Positions 1 to 9,387 of a stretch of 64,000 nucleotides of DNA are shown in pieces (position 1 is the first letter of the stretch; every line of letters begins with the position of its first letter). Under the pieces are notes generated by a model. That model made no database searches and was not told the DNA's origin. It saw nothing but the letters and a program-made list of their open reading frames with translations. The position numbers and the translations under genes were made by a program. The stretch is from Bradyrhizobium sp. BTAi1 (lineage in GTDB: Bacteria; Pseudomonadota; Alphaproteobacteria; Rhizobiales; Xanthobacteraceae): NCBI RefSeq assembly GCF_000015165.1, contig NC_009485.1:2582001-2646000 (forward strand), in the 5' to 3' direction.

Positions 1-905
1 AGGCCGACGCCGAGCCGGGCCTGGTTCATCATCGTGAACATGCAGCGCATGCCGGCATTCTCTTGGCCGATGAGATAGCCGATGGCGCCGCCATGGTCGC
101 CCATCGTCATGGTGCAGGTCGGCGAGGCGTGCATGCCGAGCTTGTGCTCGATGCCGCTCGGATAGATGTCGTTGCGGGCGCCGAGCGAGCCGTCCTTGTT
201 GACGAGGAATTTCGGAATGAGGAAGAGCGAAATGCCCTTGGTGCCGGCCGGCGCGTCCGGCAGCCGCGCGAGCACGAAATGCACGATGTTGTCGGTCATG
301 TCGTGGTCGCCATAGGTGATGAAGATCTTGCTGCCGGTGATGCGGTAGCTGCCGTCGGGGGCGCGCTCGGCGCGGGTGCGCAAGGCGCCGACGTCGGAGC
401 CGGCCTGCGGCTCGGTCAGCTGCATGGTGCCGGTCCATTCGCCGGAGATCAGCTTGCCGAGATAGATGTCCTTCAGTTCCTGGCTGCCATGGGCGTCGAG
501 CGCCTCGATGGCCGAGAGCGTCAGCAGCGGACACAGGCCGAAGGCGACGTTGGCTGCGCTCCAGATCTCGGTGCAGGCAGCGTTGATGGCGAGCGGCAGG
601 CCCTGGCCGCCATGGGTCTCCGGGCCGGACACGGCGTTCCAGCCGGCCTCGGTCCAGCGCTTATACGCATCCGGCCAGCCGGGGGCGGTGGTGACCTTCT
701 TGTCGGCGAGCTTGACGCCGTTCCTGTCGCCGACCTTGTTCAGCGGGGCCAGCACGTCGGTGGCGAACTTGCCGGCCTCCTCGAGCACGGCGGCGGTGAT
801 GTCGGGGTCGAAATCGCCGTAATGACCGGCCTCGACCGCCGCCTTCAGCCCGGCGCCATGATTGAGGGCGAGCAGCATGTCGTTGAGCGGGGCGCGATAG
901 GTCAT
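1..905 (-). CDS. Acyl-CoA dehydrogenase, DmdC-like, 3' end beyond window
   Basis: Reading leftwards from the ATG at 905, the frame stays open to the window edge and encodes the N-terminal 301 residues of an acyl-CoA dehydrogenase. It starts MTYRAPLNDMLLAL and carries the flavin-binding segment LTEPQAGSD followed by ITGSKIFITYGDHD, both typical of the family. This long subfamily (about 590-600 residues in full) includes 3-methylmercaptopropionyl-CoA dehydrogenases and many beta-oxidation enzymes, and the two cannot be separated from this fragment. A GAGGAC ribosome binding site lies 5 bases before the start. The gene is separated from the sulfur genes by a tRNA and is probably ordinary lipid metabolism, although a DmdC role in dimethylsulfoniopropionate breakdown would fit the neighbourhood. 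Confidence 0.85.
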   Translation of the reverse strand, partial: MTYRAPLNDMLLALNHGAGLKAAVEAGHYGDFDPDITAAVLEEAGKFATDVLAPLNKVGDRNGVKLADKKVTTAPGWPDAYKRWTEAGWNAVSGPETHGGQGLPLAINAACTEIWSAANVAFGLCPLLTLSAIEALDAHGSQELKDIYLGKLISGEWTGTMQLTEPQAGSDVGALRTRAERAPDGSYRITGSKIFITYGDHDMTDNIVHFVLARLPDAPAGTKGISLFLIPKFLVNKDGSLGARNDIYPSGIEHKLGMHASPTCTMTMGDHGGAIGYLIGQENAGMRCMFTMMNQARLGVG

Positions 906-1193
906 GGCGTGTCCTCAAAGGTCGAATTTGCCGATTTGGCCGCCGTCATCCCATGAAACCGGCCGGGCCTCAACTTTTTCGCACAGGCCCGCGGCGGGCC
1001 GCCGCGGCGGCTCCGGGCGGGCGGGATAAGGGCTTGCCAGCATTGACGAATTGGCGGGGACGTCGGATCACCGGGCGGCGCCGCAAAATTCCTGCGGCGC
1101 GGCGGTTGAAAAGGGCGGGCGCGGTCGGTAGACCACGGGCGCCGACCCGGAATCGCATGGCGCTTACGTGCCAGTCCGATCCGGCAGGCCTGA

Positions 1194-1268
1194 TGGGGCG
1201 TAGCCAAGCGGTAAGGCAGCGGATTTTGATTCCGCCATTCGGAGGTTCGATCCCTCCCGCCCCAGCCA
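1194..1268 (+). tRNA. tRNA-Gln (TTG anticodon) with encoded CCA
   Basis: The sequence folds as a complete cloverleaf. The 7-bp acceptor stem is TGGGGCG pairing with CGCCCCA, the anticodon stem GCGGA/TCCGC encloses loop TTTTGAT (anticodon TTG), and the T arm is GGAGG/CCTCC around TTCGATC. The discriminator base G1265 is followed by a genomic CCA at 1266-1268. TTG reads CAA glutamine codons. tRNA 3' ends are common integration sites, and accessory-type gene content begins directly downstream, but I could not find a second copy of the 3' end in this window to act as an attachment repeat. Confidence 0.95.
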
Positions 1269-1680
1269 GGTTAGTCAATTGATATTACTGAATAAATTTG
1301 CATGCATCCGTGTGGTGTTCTCGGTCGAATTTGGAAATTGGGTATCCCCCTCTTATGGAAATTGTGGGCTGGTTTGCCGACTGGGTGGCAGATCATCCGC
1401 ACGACGCGCTCACGATCGTGCTGCGACCGGGGCGATATCTTCTCAGTGTATTCCTTCTCTGTCCTGTATCGCCTGCACAGCCAATCGATCGTGCCATCGA
1501 ACGCCTGACCCAACTCAATGCAGAGGCTGAATTCACGCTGACGGCGGCGGTCATCGACAGGCGGCACCCAGTCAAAAGGTGTAGCGCGTCCGATGATCCC
1601 TGCAGCATCGCACTTGGCCTTCTGCAGTGAACGTCTGCAGCGCCTCTTGATCGGCAAGGGGCAGGCGAACCTCAAGCTCG
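1269..1680. other. Stretch after the tRNA with no supported gene
   Basis: This is 412 bases of lower GC than the flanks. A plus-strand frame beginning at an ATG at 1355 and ending at 1630 could encode about 91 residues (MEIVGWFADWVADHPHDAL...), and the opposite strand is open from 1684 to 1271. Neither has a good ribosome binding site or a family I recognise. It may be a remnant of an element inserted at the tRNA. I do not call a gene. Confidence 0.3.
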
Positions 1681-2490
1681 TCACGAAGCGCCGGGCGGGT
1701 CCTGAACCACAGGGCAGCTCTCGTCCGCCGTCCAGTCGGCGAAGCTGAGATAGTAGGCCCGGACGTCGTTAAATCCGGCGCGGACGGCGGCTGCGGCTGC
1801 AAGCGCCGCACGGCCGCCGCCGTCACAATGCGTCACGACGTGGTCTCCGCCGACAAAGCCCGCCTCAGCAAGCAGACGACGAAGCTCACCCGGGGACTTC
1901 AACTGACCTCGATCGAGCAGATCGGCGTGCGGGACGAGCGTCGCCCCCGGCAGGTGGCCGCCGCGCGCATTGCGCCGAAGATCCGTGCCGTTGAACTCGC
2001 CAGAGGTGCGGGCATCGAAAATCCGGACGTCGTCCAGCTGCGACCTCAGAGCGTGCCGATCGATGAGCCCCACGGGACCGGCTCCCGGACGAGCGTCGAA
2101 GGTCACCGAATTCAACGGCGCGATAGCCCCGGCCAGCACGTCATCCTTGCTCTGCAGCGTGGGCCATCCGCCGTTCAGGAGTTTCGCCGCGACGCCAAAA
2201 TACTGCAGGATGAACCAGACACGGGCCGCCTCTGTCATGCGTCCATCATCGTAGACGATGGCGGGAATGACCGCGCTTACGCCGAGCGCGCCGATCGCCT
2301 GCGCCCAATAGGCGACGTTCTCGAACGACGTCTCGCCAGACTTTGCCGCGGCCTCCCAGGTTTCGAGCGGTACCCGCACGGCGCGCGCGGGATGGCTGAG
2401 CGCGAAGGCCGCCGGATCCCGCGCGTCGAGGAGATGGAACGGCCCCAAGGACGGGAGGTCTTGTGGGTCGACGATGGGATCGCGGGGCAT
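1681..2490 (-). CDS. Two-domain rhodanese (SseA-type sulfurtransferase)
   Basis: This 269-residue protein has two rhodanese domains, about residues 7-110 and 140-260. Only the C-terminal one carries a catalytic cysteine (C222 in HCDGGGRA). The N-terminal domain has YDDGRMTEAARV where an inactive rhodanese loop is expected. The layout is that of 3-mercaptopyruvate or thiosulfate sulfurtransferases, which move sulfane sulfur to cyanide or thiols in the cytoplasm. The active loop CDGGGR is not the classic CGSGVTA of mercaptopyruvate enzymes, so the donor is uncertain. The frame extends upstream to 2511, but the ATG at 2490 places the protein start next to the first domain. There is no signal peptide. 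The gene stands alone at the left edge of the organosulfur cluster. Confidence 0.8.
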   Translation of the reverse strand: MPRDPIVDPQDLPSLGPFHLLDARDPAAFALSHPARAVRVPLETWEAAAKSGETSFENVAYWAQAIGALGVSAVIPAIVYDDGRMTEAARVWFILQYFGVAAKLLNGGWPTLQSKDDVLAGAIAPLNSVTFDARPGAGPVGLIDRHALRSQLDDVRIFDARTSGEFNGTDLRRNARGGHLPGATLVPHADLLDRGQLKSPGELRRLLAEAGFVGGDHVVTHCDGGGRAALAAAAAVRAGFNDVRAYYLSFADWTADESCPVVQDPPGAS

Positions 2491-2891
2491 GGCGTGTGAT
2501 CTGGGCTGCATCAGGAGGTGCGGCGCGCGTGATAGCGCAGGAACGTCCGCTGCTCCATCGAAGATTCGAAAGAGAACGGTCTTTCAAGTCGGGCGTGCGT
2601 TGAGCTGTGTCATGCCTTGGGCGGGACTGTTGATAGCTCATTCATTCTTCCCGGAAGCGTCCGATGTTCTCTCATGCGCAAGCTTCTCACGCCGCATCGC
2701 TCGGTCCCGACAGCTTCACTCCGGGTGGTCGAATGAAAACTCTTCCCGTGATGCCTCATTCAGAAAACGGAGCAACCGCGGCGGGCTGCATTATAGTATA
2801 TAAAAATCATAGACATCATTTGCTGCAAGCCTCTACGCTCGATGGTCTGCGAAGCCGGTTTCGACGCAGGGATGCAGAGCGGGAGGCGAAC
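2491..2891. other. Divergent intergenic region
   Basis: This is 401 bases between the divergent rhodanese gene and the broken haloperoxidase gene. An AT-rich patch at about 2792-2817 (ATTATAGTATATAAAAATC) stands out in the GC-rich background and lies roughly 75-100 bases upstream of the ATG at 2892, so it probably holds promoter or operator sequence. No coding sequence is supported. Confidence 0.4.
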
Positions 2892-3750
2892 ATGTCCGAC
2901 GGGGTGTCACGAAACGCATCTTCACCGGTCGACGCGGCCGATCGAAATCAGGGGAGTCGCCGCGAGTTCATTGGAGCCGGCGCGTTCGCGCTCCTTGCCG
3001 CAACCGGATCGGCAGTCGTTGCGTCAGCCGAAGACAAACCGGCCGCGCGCACGTCCGAAGGTCCATGGACGGCTGCCTCCAGCTATGACGTAGGCTTCCG
3101 CCGCCGCGCCGTCGAATTGCGCCAGAATCTGGCGCGCGAGGTCGCAAATACCCCGATTCCACCTCACCCTCACAAGGGTGATCAGCAGCGCTATGCCAAT
3201 GCGATCGGCTCGGACACAAGGGGTCTGCCGCATGACGAACGCGGCGAGGTCAGCGCGGAGGCATGGCGTCTGGCGAACGTCGCGTTCGCCACGCGTGCCC
3301 CTTCAAACTTCGAGAAGATCCAGCTCGGTGGCACGCGCAAGCTCGTCAATCCGGTCGGTACGCTCGCGGTGAGCCTCGACGGCCTCAATGCATCGCAGTT
3401 CCAACTGCCGGCAGCAGCCGCGTTCCAAGGACCAAAGGTCAATGGCCGCGTCACGCCTCAGACGCTGTTCCGCGGCAGCGTGGCCCATGTCGATCCGGCC
3501 GACCCGAGCAGTGCAACTGCCGTATCAGGGGCCGGCGCTCACGATCGGAGGGGAATTGAACAAGCTCGCGTTGAACTATTCCGGCGGTCGGACCTGGGGC
3601 GGCATTCACTGGCGCTCCGATGCAGCAGCATCCTTTCCCCAAGGTGAAAACCTCGCGATCACCCTGCTGCGCGAGCAGCGCGCAACATTTGCCGAGCCGT
3701 TCGACGGCTTCACGTTCACCAGGTTCGATGGCTCTAGGATAACGGTGTGA
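2892..3750 (+). pseudogene. Vanadium-dependent haloperoxidase-like gene, deleted and frameshifted
   Basis: The start at 2892 has a good ribosome binding site (GGGAGGCG) and opens with a twin-arginine signal (SRREFIGAGAFALLAATG). The next segment resembles the N-terminal half of PAP2-superfamily vanadium haloperoxidases (GLPHDERGEV, FEKIQLGGTRKLVNPVG). Homology to the C-terminal part resumes in the +1 frame from about 3512 (GGELNKLALN, then GGIHWRSDAA, EPFDGFTFTRFDG) and stops at 3750. The His of HWRSD is the usual vanadate ligand. The two halves are out of frame and roughly 200 or more central residues are missing, judged against the usual 500-600 residue length. The protein cannot be functional as it stands, and the remnant looks fairly recent because both halves are well preserved. 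Confidence 0.75.
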
Positions 3751-3877
3751 ACAATCCGAACGACGGGCGTTTGCGGACACGGATGGGCGCGGATGCACCT
3801 GGCGCGTGGTGCCTGCTGCGGGGAAACGGGCGCTGGCTGCAAACGGCCCGCTGTCGCGCGGACTGATGAGAAGAACC

Positions 3878-5662
3878 ATGACAGTCGTGTCCGACTTCAG
3901 CCGGGGCCTCGCGAAGGCAAGCGCGTCGTCTGGAGCGTCCAGGACCAGCTATCGCATCGTGCCCGCGCGCTACCCGGCGCGTGCGATCGGCACGGTATTT
4001 TCCATCATCATCATCGCCGCGGTGCTCAATTCGGTCCTGGGCAATCCGCGCTGGGGCTGGGGCGTGTTTGCGGAATGGTTCTTCGCCGAGCCGATCCTGG
4101 TCGGCCTTGGCCGAACCCTGCTGCTGACCGCACTTGGCGCGCTGTCCGGGTTTCTCCTCGGCGGCGCGCTGGCACTGGCGCGGGTTTCGCGATCCTCGCT
4201 GCTGGCCGGTCTCGCCTGGACCTACATCTGGATCTTCCGGTCCATCCCGCTGATCGTGCTGCTGCTGATTCTCAACAATCTCGGCTATCTCTACGAGAAG
4301 ATCTGGATCGGCATTCCCTATACCAGCATCACCTTCTTCTCGTATTCGACGACCCAGCTGATCAGTCCGTTCGCTGCGGCGGTGCTCGGGCTTGCGCTCA
4401 ATCAGGCGGCGTTTGCCGCGGAGATCATTCGTGGCGGCATCCTGTCGGTCGATCACGGGCAGTACGAGGCTGCTGCAGCGCTCGGCCTGCCGCGGTCGCG
4501 CCAGACGTTCCGCATCATCCTGCCGCAGGCGATGCGATCGATTCTGCCGGGCGCCTTCAACGACATCATTGGATTGGCGAAGGGAACCTCCAACGTTTAC
4601 ATCCTGGCGCTGCCGGAGCTGTTCTATACGGTGCAGGTGATCTTCCACCGCAATCTGGAAGTCATTCCGCTGCTGATGGTGGCAACCGTCTGGTATCTGA
4701 TCATCCTGACCGTGTTGTCGGCGCTGCAGTTCCAGGTCGAACGCCATTTCGCCCGCGGGGCTCTGCGCAATCCGCCGCCGTCTTTGTTCGCCCGGCTGTC
4801 GCGCAAGACCGCTGCTTCCGAGGTATCAGCGCCGGCGCCGGCCCAGGCGACAGGCAGTGTCGCGGCTGGCCAGGGTCATGCGTCGTGGGTCGGCGATCAG
4901 AAGCGGGGGGCGCACGTCTCCATTCAGGGCGTATCGAAGAGCTTCGGCGCACTGAAGGTGCTCGACGACGTGTCGCTGGAGATCCCGGCAGGCAGCGTCA
5001 CCGTCATTCTCGGGCAGTCTGGCTCGGGCAAGTCCACGCTGCTCAGGACGATCAACCATCTCGAACGCGTCGATGCCGGACTGATCTGGATCGATGGCCA
5101 TTTCATCGGCTACCGCCAGCAGGGCGACACGCTCTATGAGCTCAAGGAGCGTGATGTGCTGGCGCAGCGGACCGGCGTCGGCATGGTGTTCCAGAACTTC
5201 AATCTGTTCCCGCATTTGACTGTTCTGCAGAACATCGTCGAGGCGCCTCTGGCGCACGGCGTGTCGAAAGCCGCAGCGCGGTCGCTGGCGCTCGACCTGC
5301 TGGCGCGTGTCGGTCTGTCCGACAAGGCTAACGCCTATCCCCGCCAGCTTTCCGGCGGCCAGCAGCAGCGCATCGCGATCGCTCGCGCCCTGGCGTTGCG
5401 GCCGAAGGTCCTGCTGTTCGATGAGCCGACCTCGGCGCTCGACCCCGAGCTCGTCAACGAGGTGCTCGACGTCATCCGCGAGCTCGCGCGCAGCGGAACG
5501 ACGCTCATTGTCGTCAGCCACGAGATCGGCTTTGCGCGCGAAGTCGCCGACACGGTCGTTTTCATGGAGGCCGGCCGCATCGTCGAGACCGGGCCGCCGG
5601 ACAAGATCTTCGCCCATGCCGATCAGCCCCGCGTGCGGGAATTCCTCGCCAAGGTTCTGTGA
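3878..5662 (+). CDS. Polar amino-acid-type ABC transporter, permease-ATPase fusion
   Basis: One 594-residue polypeptide combines a HisM/GlnP-type permease (about residues 25-320, several hydrophobic segments, [16 protein letters not shown] loop) with a GlnQ-type ATPase (about 345-594). The ATPase has Walker [10 protein letters not shown] near residue 379, signature LSGGQQQR near 490 and Walker B VLLFDEP near 512. It would import amino acids together with the binding protein encoded 45 bases downstream. Permease and ATPase are normally separate in this family, so the fusion is distinctive. The frame is open from 3806, but the ATG at 3878 sits just before the plausible N-terminus. Given the surroundings the substrate may be a sulfur amino acid such as cystine or a derivative. 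That is inference from context only. Confidence 0.85.
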   Translation: MTVVSDFSRGLAKASASSGASRTSYRIVPARYPARAIGTVFSIIIIAAVLNSVLGNPRWGWGVFAEWFFAEPILVGLGRTLLLTALGALSGFLLGGALALARVSRSSLLAGLAWTYIWIFRSIPLIVLLLILNNLGYLYEKIWIGIPYTSITFFSYSTTQLISPFAAAVLGLALNQAAFAAEIIRGGILSVDHGQYEAAAALGLPRSRQTFRIILPQAMRSILPGAFNDIIGLAKGTSNVYILALPELFYTVQVIFHRNLEVIPLLMVATVWYLIILTVLSALQFQVERHFARGALRNPPPSLFARLSRKTAASEVSAPAPAQATGSVAAGQGHASWVGDQKRGAHVSIQGVSKSFGALKVLDDVSLEIPAGSVTVILGQSGSGKSTLLRTINHLERVDAGLIWIDGHFIGYRQQGDTLYELKERDVLAQRTGVGMVFQNFNLFPHLTVLQNIVEAPLAHGVSKAAARSLALDLLARVGLSDKANAYPRQLSGGQQQRIAIARALALRPKVLLFDEPTSALDPELVNEVLDVIRELARSGTTLIVVSHEIGFAREVADTVVFMEAGRIVETGPPDKIFAHADQPRVREFLAKVL

Positions 5663-5707
5663 CGCTGTGGCCTCGCCTTTCAATTCAAGCCGGGAGTGAT
5701 TTGACCG

Positions 5708-6649
5708 ATGATCAGGATCTTCAGATATGCCATGGTCGCAGCGACGACCGCAGTCTTGGCCGGCGCGCTGTCGCCCGCGCTGTACGCCATCACGCCGGAC
5801 CTGTCGCCGGAGCAGAAGGACCGGCCGCGCTCGGAGAAGGTGCCTGAGGCGATCGCCGCTGTTCCCAAGGACTTCAAGTTCGTCAAGGAGAGGACACTGA
5901 CGGTGGGGATCGCCGCGACTAATCTGCTGCCGCTCGGCGCCTACGCGTCCGATACAAGGACGGTCGTCGGCAACGAGGCTGACATTGCGCAGATCGTCGC
6001 CGACAGCCTCGGCCTGAAGCTCGAGTTGGTGCCGATCGCCTGGGCCGACTGGCCGCTGGGGCTGGTGTCGGGCAGATTCGATGCCGTCATCTCCAACGTC
6101 ACGGTGACCGAGGCGCGCAAGGAGAAGTTCGACTTCTCAACCTATCGCCAGGATGTGCTTGGCTTCTACGTCAAGTCCGACAACGACAAGATCAAGTCGA
6201 TCGCCGAGCCGAAGGATGTCGCGGGCCTGAAGGTGATCGTCAGCTCCGGCACCAGCCAGGAGCAGATCCTGCTCAATTGGCTGAAGCAGAACAAGGACGC
6301 CGGGCTGCCGCCGACCGACCTCCAGTACTACGACGATGGCGCAGTGCGCTCGCTCGCGCTGCAGTCGGGTCGCGCCGACACCTATCTGACGCCCAACGCA
6401 TTCGAGGCCTTCAACGCCGCGCAAACCGGCAAGACGAGGCTCGTCGGCACCGTCAAGGGTGGCTGGCCGCTCGATGCCGAGATTGCGGTGGTGACACGCA
6501 AGGGAAGCGGGCTTGCCGAGGCCGTCACCGTGGCGCTCAACGCCCAGATCAAGAGCGGCACCTACGCCAAGGTTCTCGCCCGCTGGGGATTGTCGTCCGA
6601 AGCCATCGGCCAGTCGCGGACCAACCCGCCGGGGCTTCCCAAGTCCTGA
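5708..6649 (+). CDS. Family-3 amino-acid-type periplasmic binding protein
   Basis: The 313-residue product starts with a signal peptide (hydrophobic to about residue 27, cleavage near ALYA). It then shows the family-3 solute-binding pattern: TLTVGIAATNLLPLG at the start of lobe 1, GRFDAVISNVTVTEARKEKF, and DVAGLKVIVSSGTSQE. It delivers its ligand to the fused permease-ATPase encoded immediately upstream, and the 45-base gap implies one transcript. The typical arginine that holds the alpha-carboxylate of amino acids is not obvious in TVTEARKEKFDFS by eye, so the ligand class is inferred from the partner transporter. It could bind cystine, a sulfur amino acid or a related organosulfur compound. 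Confidence 0.85.
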   Translation: MIRIFRYAMVAATTAVLAGALSPALYAITPDLSPEQKDRPRSEKVPEAIAAVPKDFKFVKERTLTVGIAATNLLPLGAYASDTRTVVGNEADIAQIVADSLGLKLELVPIAWADWPLGLVSGRFDAVISNVTVTEARKEKFDFSTYRQDVLGFYVKSDNDKIKSIAEPKDVAGLKVIVSSGTSQEQILLNWLKQNKDAGLPPTDLQYYDDGAVRSLALQSGRADTYLTPNAFEAFNAAQTGKTRLVGTVKGGWPLDAEIAVVTRKGSGLAEAVTVALNAQIKSGTYAKVLARWGLSSEAIGQSRTNPPGLPKS

Positions 6650-6967
6650 TGTCTCCGACAAACCCGATCAGCTGATGGAGAGACGTCCTTCCGACGGCCG
6701 GCTGCGAGGCAGGCCGGCCATTCGCCTCGCTGCTCGATCAAGGAGATCGCAGGAATAATTATATCACGTGCACCGACAGGTGCCGTTGCCTTCGGCTTGA
6801 CCGCGCATGTCGTGCTCGCGGCCGGGTTCGATTTCAGCCCGGCGCAGGCCGGCCGCTGCTGCGCCAAGCCGGACTGAGGCTGTAGTCTCGCTGCCTATTT
6901 GGCTTGTCGGCAGCCGTCATGCACGTCCGCGCACCAGCGATCGCCGGTCGCTCGCGCGGTGCCGGCC
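6650..6967. other. Convergent intergenic region
   Basis: This is 318 bases between two genes that end towards each other. Besides the GC-rich hairpin at 6696-6719 and a second less perfect GC-rich inverted pair near 6820-6860, I see no gene or other structure. Confidence 0.4.
6696..6719 (+). terminator. GC-rich hairpin after the binding-protein gene
   Basis: A perfect 7-bp inverted repeat, GGCCGGC at 6696-6702 and GCCGGCC at 6713-6719, lies 47 bases past the stop codon of the amino-acid-type binding protein, in a convergent gap. It lacks a following T tract, so intrinsic termination is only possible, not shown. Confidence 0.3.
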
Positions 6968-7807
6968 TCATTCGCCATCGAGGAAATGCAGCAGGGCGGC
7001 ATTGAACAGCTCGGGATCCTGCAGGAACGCGAAATGGCTGGTATTCGGCAGGATCAGCAGGCCGGCATTGGGTATCGTGGCGGCGATGTATTCGGTGTGA
7101 GCGCGCTTGATGGCCTCGTCGTGATCGCCGTCCACCACCAGCACGGTTGCGCGGATCGATTGCAGCTGCCCGTCGGTCCAGTTCGGCTCGCTCTCCCACA
7201 TCCGGGTGATCTGCGCGACGAAGGCGTCGTAATCCCCGGGCGTGGCGGACAGCTTGGCATATTCACCTCGGGCCCGCTCGATGAAGCGGGCGAACACCGG
7301 GTTCTTCTCCACGCCCTCCTGCACGCCGGATGTGAGCGTATTGGCGGCGAACGCGAACACCTTTCTGACCCGCTCGGGATGGCGGATCGCGAGATCCAGG
7401 CCGAGAATTGCGCCGTCGCTCCAGCCGACGATATCGGCCTTGCGGATGCTGAGCTTGTCGAGCAGCGCGACCACGTCGTCGGCCATGAGATCGTAGCCGT
7501 AGGGGCGGGCATCGCGCGTGCTGCGTCCATGGCCGCGGCTGTCCACGATGATGACGCGGTGCGTGCGGGCAAGCGCCTTGACTTGATGGCCCCAATAGTC
7601 GGAGTTCGACAGGCCTCCATGCAGCAGGACCACCGGCGACCCTTGTCCGATGGTCCCGTAGTACAGGCTGATGCCATTGATCGCTGCGCGGCCGCTTCTA
7701 ACGCCCGAGACAGGTGCCGGAGTCGGCGGCAGCGTCTGCCACAACGGCTCGGCGTAGAGCGTGCCGGTGGGAAGGAGCAGCAGCAGAGCCAGGAGCGCGG
7801 CACGCAT
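6968..7807 (-). CDS. Exported alpha/beta hydrolase
   Basis: The 279-residue protein starts with a clear signal peptide (MRAALLALLLLLPTGTLYA). I therefore chose the ATG at 7807 over the upstream extension to 7870. The fold markers are the oxyanion HGG at about 64-66, the nucleophile elbow GWSDG with Ser130, an acidic residue in VVDGDHDE (about 226-230) and His258 in NTSHF. It should be a periplasmic or secreted serine hydrolase. The substrate is unknown. The family includes esterases, lactonases and C-C bond hydrolases. It faces the amino-acid transporter convergently and is not in an operon. Confidence 0.8.
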   Translation of the reverse strand: MRAALLALLLLLPTGTLYAEPLWQTLPPTPAPVSGVRSGRAAINGISLYYGTIGQGSPVVLLHGGLSNSDYWGHQVKALARTHRVIIVDSRGHGRSTRDARPYGYDLMADDVVALLDKLSIRKADIVGWSDGAILGLDLAIRHPERVRKVFAFAANTLTSGVQEGVEKNPVFARFIERARGEYAKLSATPGDYDAFVAQITRMWESEPNWTDGQLQSIRATVLVVDGDHDEAIKRAHTEYIAATIPNAGLLILPNTSHFAFLQDPELFNAALLHFLDGE

Positions 7808-8013
7808 CGGCAGATCCCTTGAGCAATCGATGATGACGACGACGATGCATGCGATGGCGCTCCGAATCAAGCGCGCGCCACGTTCTCACCAAGAGAAGAA
7901 AAGCTCGGCTTTGCCGGGCCGTTTCCGTGCAATGAACATCCAGGAGTCAACACGCGCAGGGAAGAATGGCCTGCAGCTCGCCGTGAGGCTCTGGCCGAAG
8001 ACGGAGCGCCGGT

Positions 8014-9027
8014 TCAACCACGCCCCATGTCTGGAGCCTTCTGGTGCAATGGGGGGCGGCCGAGCCAGCGCCCTGGGGCCTGATCGGCCGCAAGGTCGAG
8101 CAGTAGCGCTGCACACACGACGGCTCCGCCGACGAGCGTCGATCGTGATGGCAGTTCGCCGAACGCAATCCAGATCCAGAGTGGCGCAAGCGGCAGCTCC
8201 AGATTGCCGAGCAGCGACGCGCGTGCTGCCGGAATTCGGCGACTGCCGATCGTGAGCAGCAGGAGGCCCATTCCGAACTGCGTCGTCCCGAACAACATCA
8301 AGAGAACGAGGTCCGCACCGGTCACGCTCATGGGGTCCGCCAGCGGGGCGACGAGCACGGCGCAGGCGAAGGCAGAGAGGCAGGCTGCCGGCACCATCGA
8401 AACGTGCCGGAATCTGCGATTGATGACCATCATCAAGGCCAGCAGGATCGTCATGGTGAGTGCGAGCAGATTGCCGAGCATCCGTGCCGCCGGGAGCGCG
8501 GCGGCAGACAGGATGACGACGCCGAGCAGGGCGAGGCCGCTGGCGACGAGCGTGACGCAGCGCGGACGTTCACGGGGCCAGACCCAGGCGATCCCTGCTG
8601 CAATGAAGGGAGCTGTCGCATAGACGATGGTGACGTCGGCGACCGTGGTCATGCGTAGCGCCGCAACGAAGCAGATCGTGCCGGCGGTCGAGCAGGTCGC
8701 CGTCAGCACTCCTGCCCAGCCGATGGCAGTGAACGCCTTCCGGTGTGCCGTGCGTTCCGTCCAGATGACATAGGCGCCGATCATGATGCCGCCGAACAGT
8801 CCGCGCCAGAACAGCATGGTCCAGACGTCCGCCTCGACCAGTCGCGTGAACAATCCTGCCGTGCTGAAGGCGACGGCGGAGATCGCGACGATCAGGGCGC
8901 CGGCCCTGTCGTTGCCGGCGCCCTCCAGCGGAGGTGCGGTGACTGCGCCACTGACCTGCCCGCGGGACGTCGCCGCCAACTGCGGCAACCCGGGATCGGA
9001 TCGCGAATGGCTGCCTTGATCAGGCAT
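8014..9027 (-). CDS. DMT-superfamily (EamA) transporter
   Basis: The 337-residue product has a polar N-terminus of about 40 residues, then about ten hydrophobic segments arranged as two repeated halves, the EamA layout of drug/metabolite transporters. Recognisable pieces are AVAFSTAGLFTRLVEAD at the first helix, ATAPFIAAGIAWVWPRERP near the end of the first repeat, and SLLGNLELPLAPLWIWIAFGE in the second. Members export small metabolites, including cysteine pathway intermediates. A role in thiol or amino-acid export would suit this locus but is not shown by the sequence. It is monocistronic and divergent from the next gene. Confidence 0.85.
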   Translation of the reverse strand: MPDQGSHSRSDPGLPQLAATSRGQVSGAVTAPPLEGAGNDRAGALIVAISAVAFSTAGLFTRLVEADVWTMLFWRGLFGGIMIGAYVIWTERTAHRKAFTAIGWAGVLTATCSTAGTICFVAALRMTTVADVTIVYATAPFIAAGIAWVWPRERPRCVTLVASGLALLGVVILSAAALPAARMLGNLLALTMTILLALMMVINRRFRHVSMVPAACLSAFACAVLVAPLADPMSVTGADLVLLMLFGTTQFGMGLLLLTIGSRRIPAARASLLGNLELPLAPLWIWIAFGELPSRSTLVGGAVVCAALLLDLAADQAPGRWLGRPPLHQKAPDMGRG

Positions 9028-9387
9028 CGTCGGTTTCAGTCCCGGCTCTGGGGGTGACGCTGTCAGTCAGAGTACAGGTCACCTGCTGCCAGCGTGATGT
9101 CAGCAGCTTAATGCAACTAGGCTTCGAGAGATCATGGAGCGCTCGCCGGTGGCGATCTTGGGGTCGTACCGGCGAGCGGGGCGGCGTGTTGCGGCGAGAC
9201 GGTCGTGGTCTATCGCTCGCCTTTTGACGACACCGGACGACACCCTGTTATCCGGGGGAAGAACGGTCTTTCGACGCGATCAACTTTGGAAACCAATTCC
9301 AACAGGCCCGCGATATAAGCGGCGAAATTCGACGGATGTGGAGTCGCGCGACTTGACGCGCCGATGGTCTGCAACAGCGAGGTGCTC
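9028..9387. other. Divergent promoter region
   Basis: This is 360 bases separating two divergently transcribed genes, so it should hold both promoters. I see no coding sequence with a credible start and no strong inverted repeat. Confidence 0.4.

Noticed and set aside
1355..1630. Small plus-strand gene after the tRNA
   Set aside because: No ribosome binding site, no recognisable family, and overlapping open frames on the other strand.
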